Positions 4,467 to 7,393 of a DNA stretch of 7,393 nt are shown here, piece after piece. The translations under genes were made by a program, and so were the position numbers. The DNA is taken from positions 1 through 7,393 of the forward strand of contig JAKBRJ010000028.1 in the NCBI GenBank assembly GCA_021834785.1. The letters run 5' to 3'. The stretch's first letter is position 1. Each line of letters starts with the position of its first letter. The stretch comes from Microcaldota archaeon (lineage in GTDB: Archaea; Micrarchaeota; Micrarchaeia; Micrarchaeales; Micrarchaeaceae). Under the pieces are notes generated by a model that saw only the letters and a program-made list of their open reading frames with translations, was not told where the DNA came from and searched no databases.

Positions 4467-4490
4467 TCATAGCAAATCATTAAAGAGAAC

Positions 4491-5468
4491 ATGTGGTTCA
4501 GGTATAGCAACAACGCGCGCGTCTCCAGAGAGAGAGAGAGTAAACTTTTTGGGAAAAAGTTCAATCAAAAAGTGAAACTTTTAGAAAAAGTTTCATCAAA
4601 AACCCAAGCCCAGTCAGCAATGGAATACCTGATGACCTACGGATGGGCCATCCTGATTATTGCGATTGTATTAGGCGCGCTTTTCTCTTTGGGTGTATTC
4701 AGTTCATCGAACTTTACTCCTAGAGCACGGCCTGGCTCATGCCAGGTATTCAGGAGTGTTGTAGCAACAAACCTTGAAGGATTGTGCAGTGGCGAGCTGC
4801 CCGAGTATGTGGCGCAGATTAACAATAAATCATATGTTAATGTCTCCTCAGCTCCTTCCTTTGCACCAGAGGCACTCACTGTAGTTGTTTGGGTGAAGCC
4901 TGCAATCCTATCATACCCATGCTGTGCCAGAAGTAAGATTACTGGCGACAATCTTGGAGGCAACAACGACTTCTACGTAGACGTCAACTCCAGTGGTTAC
5001 TTCAACGCCTATATTTACACCGTCATAAGTGGCGCAGGGAGCTGGAAAGTAATAAATTCAAACGGCATTGTAGTTACGCCAAATACTTGGTACTTTGTAG
5101 CCGAGACTTACAACGGAGTAACGCAAAACATCTATGTGAACGGAGCATATAATAACGGTGGGGGATGCGCTTGTGAAGATTTGCCGTCACCGCAAGGTTT
5201 GATGGGAATTGGCGACGGTATCGGAAAGGGCAGCCCATTTGCCGGTTCCATAGCCAACCTGCAGTTATACAATACAACATTAAGTGCAGCAGAAATCTCA
5301 GCTCTCTACCAGGAGGGCATAGGCGGAGCACCTATAGACGTAAACAACATAATTGGATGGTGGCCGCTCAACGGCGATACAAACGACTACTCCGGCAATG
5401 GCAACGACGGCACCGCAACCAACGTAATCTATACAAGCGCATGGACATCTGGATATAGTGCTCCGTGA
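4491..5468 (+). CDS. Type IV pilin-like protein with LamG/concanavalin-like domain (325 aa)
   Basis: Surface protein: QSAMEYLMTYGWAILIIAIV (41-60) is an archaeal class III signal peptide. Cleavage by the prepilin peptidase is expected near Gln39-Gln41, leaving the hydrophobic helix (51-70) as pilin core or membrane anchor. Residues about 104-275 form a LamG-like beta sandwich: YVNVSSAPSFAPEALTVVVWVKP, then TWYFVAETYNG...IYVNGA, then FAGSIANLQLYNTTLSAAEI. Residues 287-308 (IIGWWPLNGDTNDYSGNGND) resemble the opening of a second LamG domain that then stops. Cysteine pairs (C144/C145, C226/C228) could form disulfides. Likely an adhesin or fibre subunit. The 40-residue basic leader is long; a GTG at 4572 would give a typical short leader (VKLLEKVSSKTQAQ). 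Confidence 0.85.
   Translation: MWFRYSNNARVSRERESKLFGKKFNQKVKLLEKVSSKTQAQSAMEYLMTYGWAILIIAIVLGALFSLGVFSSSNFTPRARPGSCQVFRSVVATNLEGLCSGELPEYVAQINNKSYVNVSSAPSFAPEALTVVVWVKPAILSYPCCARSKITGDNLGGNNDFYVDVNSSGYFNAYIYTVISGAGSWKVINSNGIVVTPNTWYFVAETYNGVTQNIYVNGAYNNGGGCACEDLPSPQGLMGIGDGIGKGSPFAGSIANLQLYNTTLSAAEISALYQEGIGGAPIDVNNIIGWWPLNGDTNDYSGNGNDGTATNVIYTSAWTSGYSAP
4543..4595 (+). repeat. Two perfect hairpins inside the pilin leader
   Basis: AACTTTTT (4543-4550) pairs with AAAAAGTT (4554-4561) around GGG, and TGAAACTTTT (4573-4582) pairs with AAAAGTTTCA (4586-4595) around AGA. They lie between the upstream ATG (4491) and the signal peptide, next to a palindrome ACGCGCGCGT (4513-4522) and a run of seven AG (4527-4540). 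Such low-complexity structure is unusual inside a coding region and suggests an untranslated or regulatory leader. Confidence 0.7.
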
Positions 5469-5564
5469 TTGTTGCGAAATTATGGCAGCATCAACGAATG
5501 TTTGGTAAGTGAGGCATTTGAAGGCAAGAATTTTAAAGAAATGTAGGGCCCAGTCGCCGCATGG

Positions 5565-5570
5565 TTTTTT
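5565..5570 (+). terminator. T-rich terminator candidate after the pilin gene
   Basis: Six T in CATGGTTTTTTGCG, 97 nt after the pilin stop and before the ATPase promoter; the same TTTTTTGC string occurs at 413-420. The 163-nt interval 5469-5631 otherwise holds only the ATPase promoter. Confidence 0.35.
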
Positions 5571-5602
5571 GCGTGCAAAGGGGTATCTAAAGTGCCCAAA
5601 AC

Positions 5603-5610
5603 AATAAAAG
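5603..5610 (+). promoter_or_regulatory. TATA-like element before the ATPase gene
   Basis: AATAAAAG ends 22 bp before ATG 5632. No Shine-Dalgarno is present before that ATG, so a leaderless transcript is likely. Confidence 0.4.
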
Positions 5611-5631
5611 CACAAACGCAGAACAATAAAT

Positions 5632-7393
5632 ATGGGTATATTGAACAGCAAAACCTATGAAAAATACATACGCGGCCGCAGGCACTTCTGGATGCGCCCG
5701 GGCGCGCTGGCGGTAATACTGGGAGTTGTATTCATCCCGATGCTGATAACTCCGATACTTTATCTTGCTTTCTTTTTCCTTTTCCGTATCTCCTTCTTTG
5801 AGTTGTACTCTATAGTTTTCCTTATCACAGCCGCGCTCTTCATGGCCATGTGGCTTTACAAGCCATCCTTCCCGCTAAAAGTCAGGGAGGAGATCGTCGC
5901 TGTGCCATCAAAGCATGCATGGTCAATAAGCAGGGGCCGTGCATCGCCCACCGAAGACAAGACCCCGTCTCTTCATCCAATAATCCCTTTCAAGGTCGAC
6001 CTCCGCGCCTACATACTTGGCAAGGTGAACAGGAACGTGCTTACAGCAGGGACTAGCGGCCAGGGAAAGAGCAAGCTGGCCCGCCATTTACTGGGCATAT
6101 TCCCGGAGCGCAAGATCATCTTCTCATTCAAGCCGAACGACGAGTACCTAAGGCTCGGCTACAAGATAGCAGACGCGTCGCTCATCCTGCCAAACCCGTT
6201 CGCAAACCCTGATGCGTTCACAAGCGCCTTCCTCGTGGCATTCCCGGTCACTGCGGTTGGCATCCAGGCTGGGCTCGCGCCCTCGCTGCTCGGCAGGCTG
6301 TGCAAACAGAGCGGAAGCTGGGGTGAATTCACTGCAAACGCTCAACAAACTCTGCGCTCCGCCAAAGACGCAAACAGCAGGGCGGCGCTAGTCTTCATAG
6401 CCACAAACGCGGAGAGGCTCGCCTACAAAACCGGCTCGTTCAGCATAGGCAGCGAAGACGTGGTGCTGGACTTCAGCAAGCTCAACAGCGACGCCCGCAG
6501 CTTCTACGCGGAGCTCGTTCTCAGGCAGTTATACTCTGCAATGGAGTCGCGCCGCGCCGGCTACACCCTCATCTGCGTTGACGAGGCGCACAGGCTCACA
6601 GGAAGCAGCTTCGGCAAGTACCACACAATCATGGTGGAGATGAGCAGGGAGATCCGCGACAAAGGCATGCTCTGGGCTGTGACTCAGAACTATACAGACA
6701 TTCCAGACTATATAAGAAACCAGTTTGCCACGCAGTTCACATTCAGGACAACGAGCCAGGCTGATACTACTGCATTGCGCTCCATAAGCACATTCCTGTC
6801 ATGGACTGCAACCTCGCTGCCAAGCCATTATTTTATAGACGCAAACTTTCAGAACATGCATTCCTTCATACCGCTATACTGCTACAACCCTTCCGGGGAG
6901 AGAGACAGCCCGGCCACATATCTAAAGCGCAGGGGAGAGGAGAGTGTGGCAGAGAGGGGGGAGAAACCAATAGACTTCGCGCGCGAAATAGAGGGAATAT
7001 TGGCCGAACAGCCAGCCTATGCATCGCAGATTGGCAGGATAATATCCGAAAAATTCGGGATAACTAAGGACAAGGCAAAGCTCGGAGTGAAGGCCGAGCT
7101 CGCAAAACTGCTCGCAAACGATGCCTTTGGGCGCATTCGGATGAGCAAGGGCGGCAGGGCTATTATCGTCTACTACGCAAAAACAGGCAACCTGTCAGGT
7201 CTGCATGCTTTCATGCAGCGCGAGGTCGCCGAGGCTCTGAAAGCCAAGGGCATAAAAATACTTGAGCAAAGCAGGCCAGGCAAAAGGAGCTCGCCGGACA
7301 TAGAGACCGCAGGACTCTCCATAGAGGTAGAAACAGGGCTGAAGCATGACCGCATAGACTTGGAGAACCGCATACTCAAATCCCAAAAGCGCG
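5632..7393 (+). CDS. Membrane-anchored FtsK/HerA/VirD4-like DNA-translocating ATPase (continues at 1-237)
   Basis: Probable DNA pump at the membrane. Two hydrophobic segments (about residues 24-51 and 54-75) precede the cytoplasmic motor, the layout of VirD4/TraG coupling proteins. Walker A is GTSGQGKS (140-147) and Walker B is LICVDEAH (313-320). Gln352 in AVTQNY fits the sensor glutamine of the HerA/FtsK class. A winged-helix-like segment (about 444-517, FAREIEGILAEQPAY...GRAIIVYY) follows, then the C-terminal part with PD...ExE...K (555-571). The start is the only one possible: an in-frame TAA lies at 5605. Joined through the circle it has 623 residues. It could drive conjugation, packaging or plasmid segregation; no relaxase or capsid gene accompanies it. 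It is clearly more GC-rich than orc1. Confidence 0.9.
   Translation, partial: MGILNSKTYEKYIRGRRHFWMRPGALAVILGVVFIPMLITPILYLAFFFLFRISFFELYSIVFLITAALFMAMWLYKPSFPLKVREEIVAVPSKHAWSISRGRASPTEDKTPSLHPIIPFKVDLRAYILGKVNRNVLTAGTSGQGKSKLARHLLGIFPERKIIFSFKPNDEYLRLGYKIADASLILPNPFANPDAFTSAFLVAFPVTAVGIQAGLAPSLLGRLCKQSGSWGEFTANAQQTLRSAKDANSRAALVFIATNAERLAYKTGSFSIGSEDVVLDFSKLNSDARSFYAELVLRQLYSAMESRRAGYTLICVDEAHRLTGSSFGKYHTIMVEMSREIRDKGMLWAVTQNYTDIPDYIRNQFATQFTFRTTSQADTTALRSISTFLSWTATSLPSHYFIDANFQNMHSFIPLYCYNPSGERDSPATYLKRRGEESVAERGEKPIDFAREIEGILAEQPAYASQIGRIISEKFGITKDKAKLGVKAELAKLLANDAFGRIRMSKGGRAIIVYYAKTGNLSGLHAFMQREVAEALKAKGIKILEQSRPGKRSSPDIETAGLSIEVETGLKHDRIDLENRILKSQKR
7267..7393. repeat. Right copy of 127-bp terminal identity (circular junction)
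   Basis: Identical to 1-127. Removing one copy gives a circle of 7,266 bp in which the ATPase frame is continuous. Confidence 0.95.

Noticed and set aside
4637..4966. Minus-strand ORF of 109 codons inside the pilin gene
   Set aside because: Antisense shadow; the plus strand carries the clear class III signal and LamG motifs.
5509..5607. GTG-started 32-residue basic ORF before the ATPase gene
   Set aside because: No SD or TATA at suitable distance, spans a T tract, and has no domain pattern.
5298..5651. Minus-strand ORF of 117 codons over the end of the pilin gene
   Set aside because: It runs antisense to a well-supported gene, has no promoter, and its product is Cys-rich and shows no motif.

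Overview
The window is a complete small circular element from an archaeon. Its last 127 bases (7267-7393) are identical to its first 127 (1-127), and the large ATPase gene reads across the junction without a break, so the true molecule is about 7,266 bp. Archaeal affiliation rests on an Orc1/Cdc6-type replication initiator, origin repeats that contain the core of archaeal ORB sites, a class III (archaeal pilin) signal peptide and TATA boxes placed about 25-30 bp before start codons, as in leaderless archaeal transcripts. The pilin motif 'QSAMEYLMTYGWAIL' fused to a LamG domain suggests a DPANN archaeon, perhaps Micrarchaeota. That last step is inference from recalled family patterns, not a search result.

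Layout (all genes on the + strand). (1) A membrane-anchored FtsK/HerA/VirD4-like ATPase starts at 5632, runs off the end and finishes at 237. A 36-codon single-TM protein follows 4 nt later (242-352). (2) Two near-identical promoter-palindrome units (343-380, 451-485) precede a short tyrosine recombinase (432-1034). (3) A 500-bp AT-rich noncoding region with iterons and long direct repeats (1035-1538) is the likely replication origin, followed by the Orc1/Cdc6 gene (1539-2726) and a tiny ORF with a good Shine-Dalgarno site. (4) Two toxin-antitoxin operons, VapBC-like and HicBA-like, lie in tandem, each bounded by the same pair of short repeats in the order B-TA-A-B-TA-A. (5) A 370-bp island packed with perfect hairpins follows. 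(6) A type IV pilin-like protein with a LamG (concanavalin-like) domain (4491-5468) precedes the ATPase.

Taken together this looks like a plasmid, or a very reduced virus-like element. It has replication (Orc1 plus origin), resolution or integration (recombinase), maintenance (two TA pairs) and a surface/transfer-like half (pilin-lectin, small TM protein, and a TM-anchored ATPase with a wHTH segment and a C-terminal segment reminiscent of a PD-(D/E)xK nuclease). No capsid, relaxase or terminase small subunit is recognisable. The replication and TA half is visibly AT-rich, while the ATPase and the hairpin island are GC-rich, which suggests a mosaic origin. The most interesting hypothesis is a minimal surface-contact DNA transfer module on a 7-kb archaeal plasmid; this is inference.
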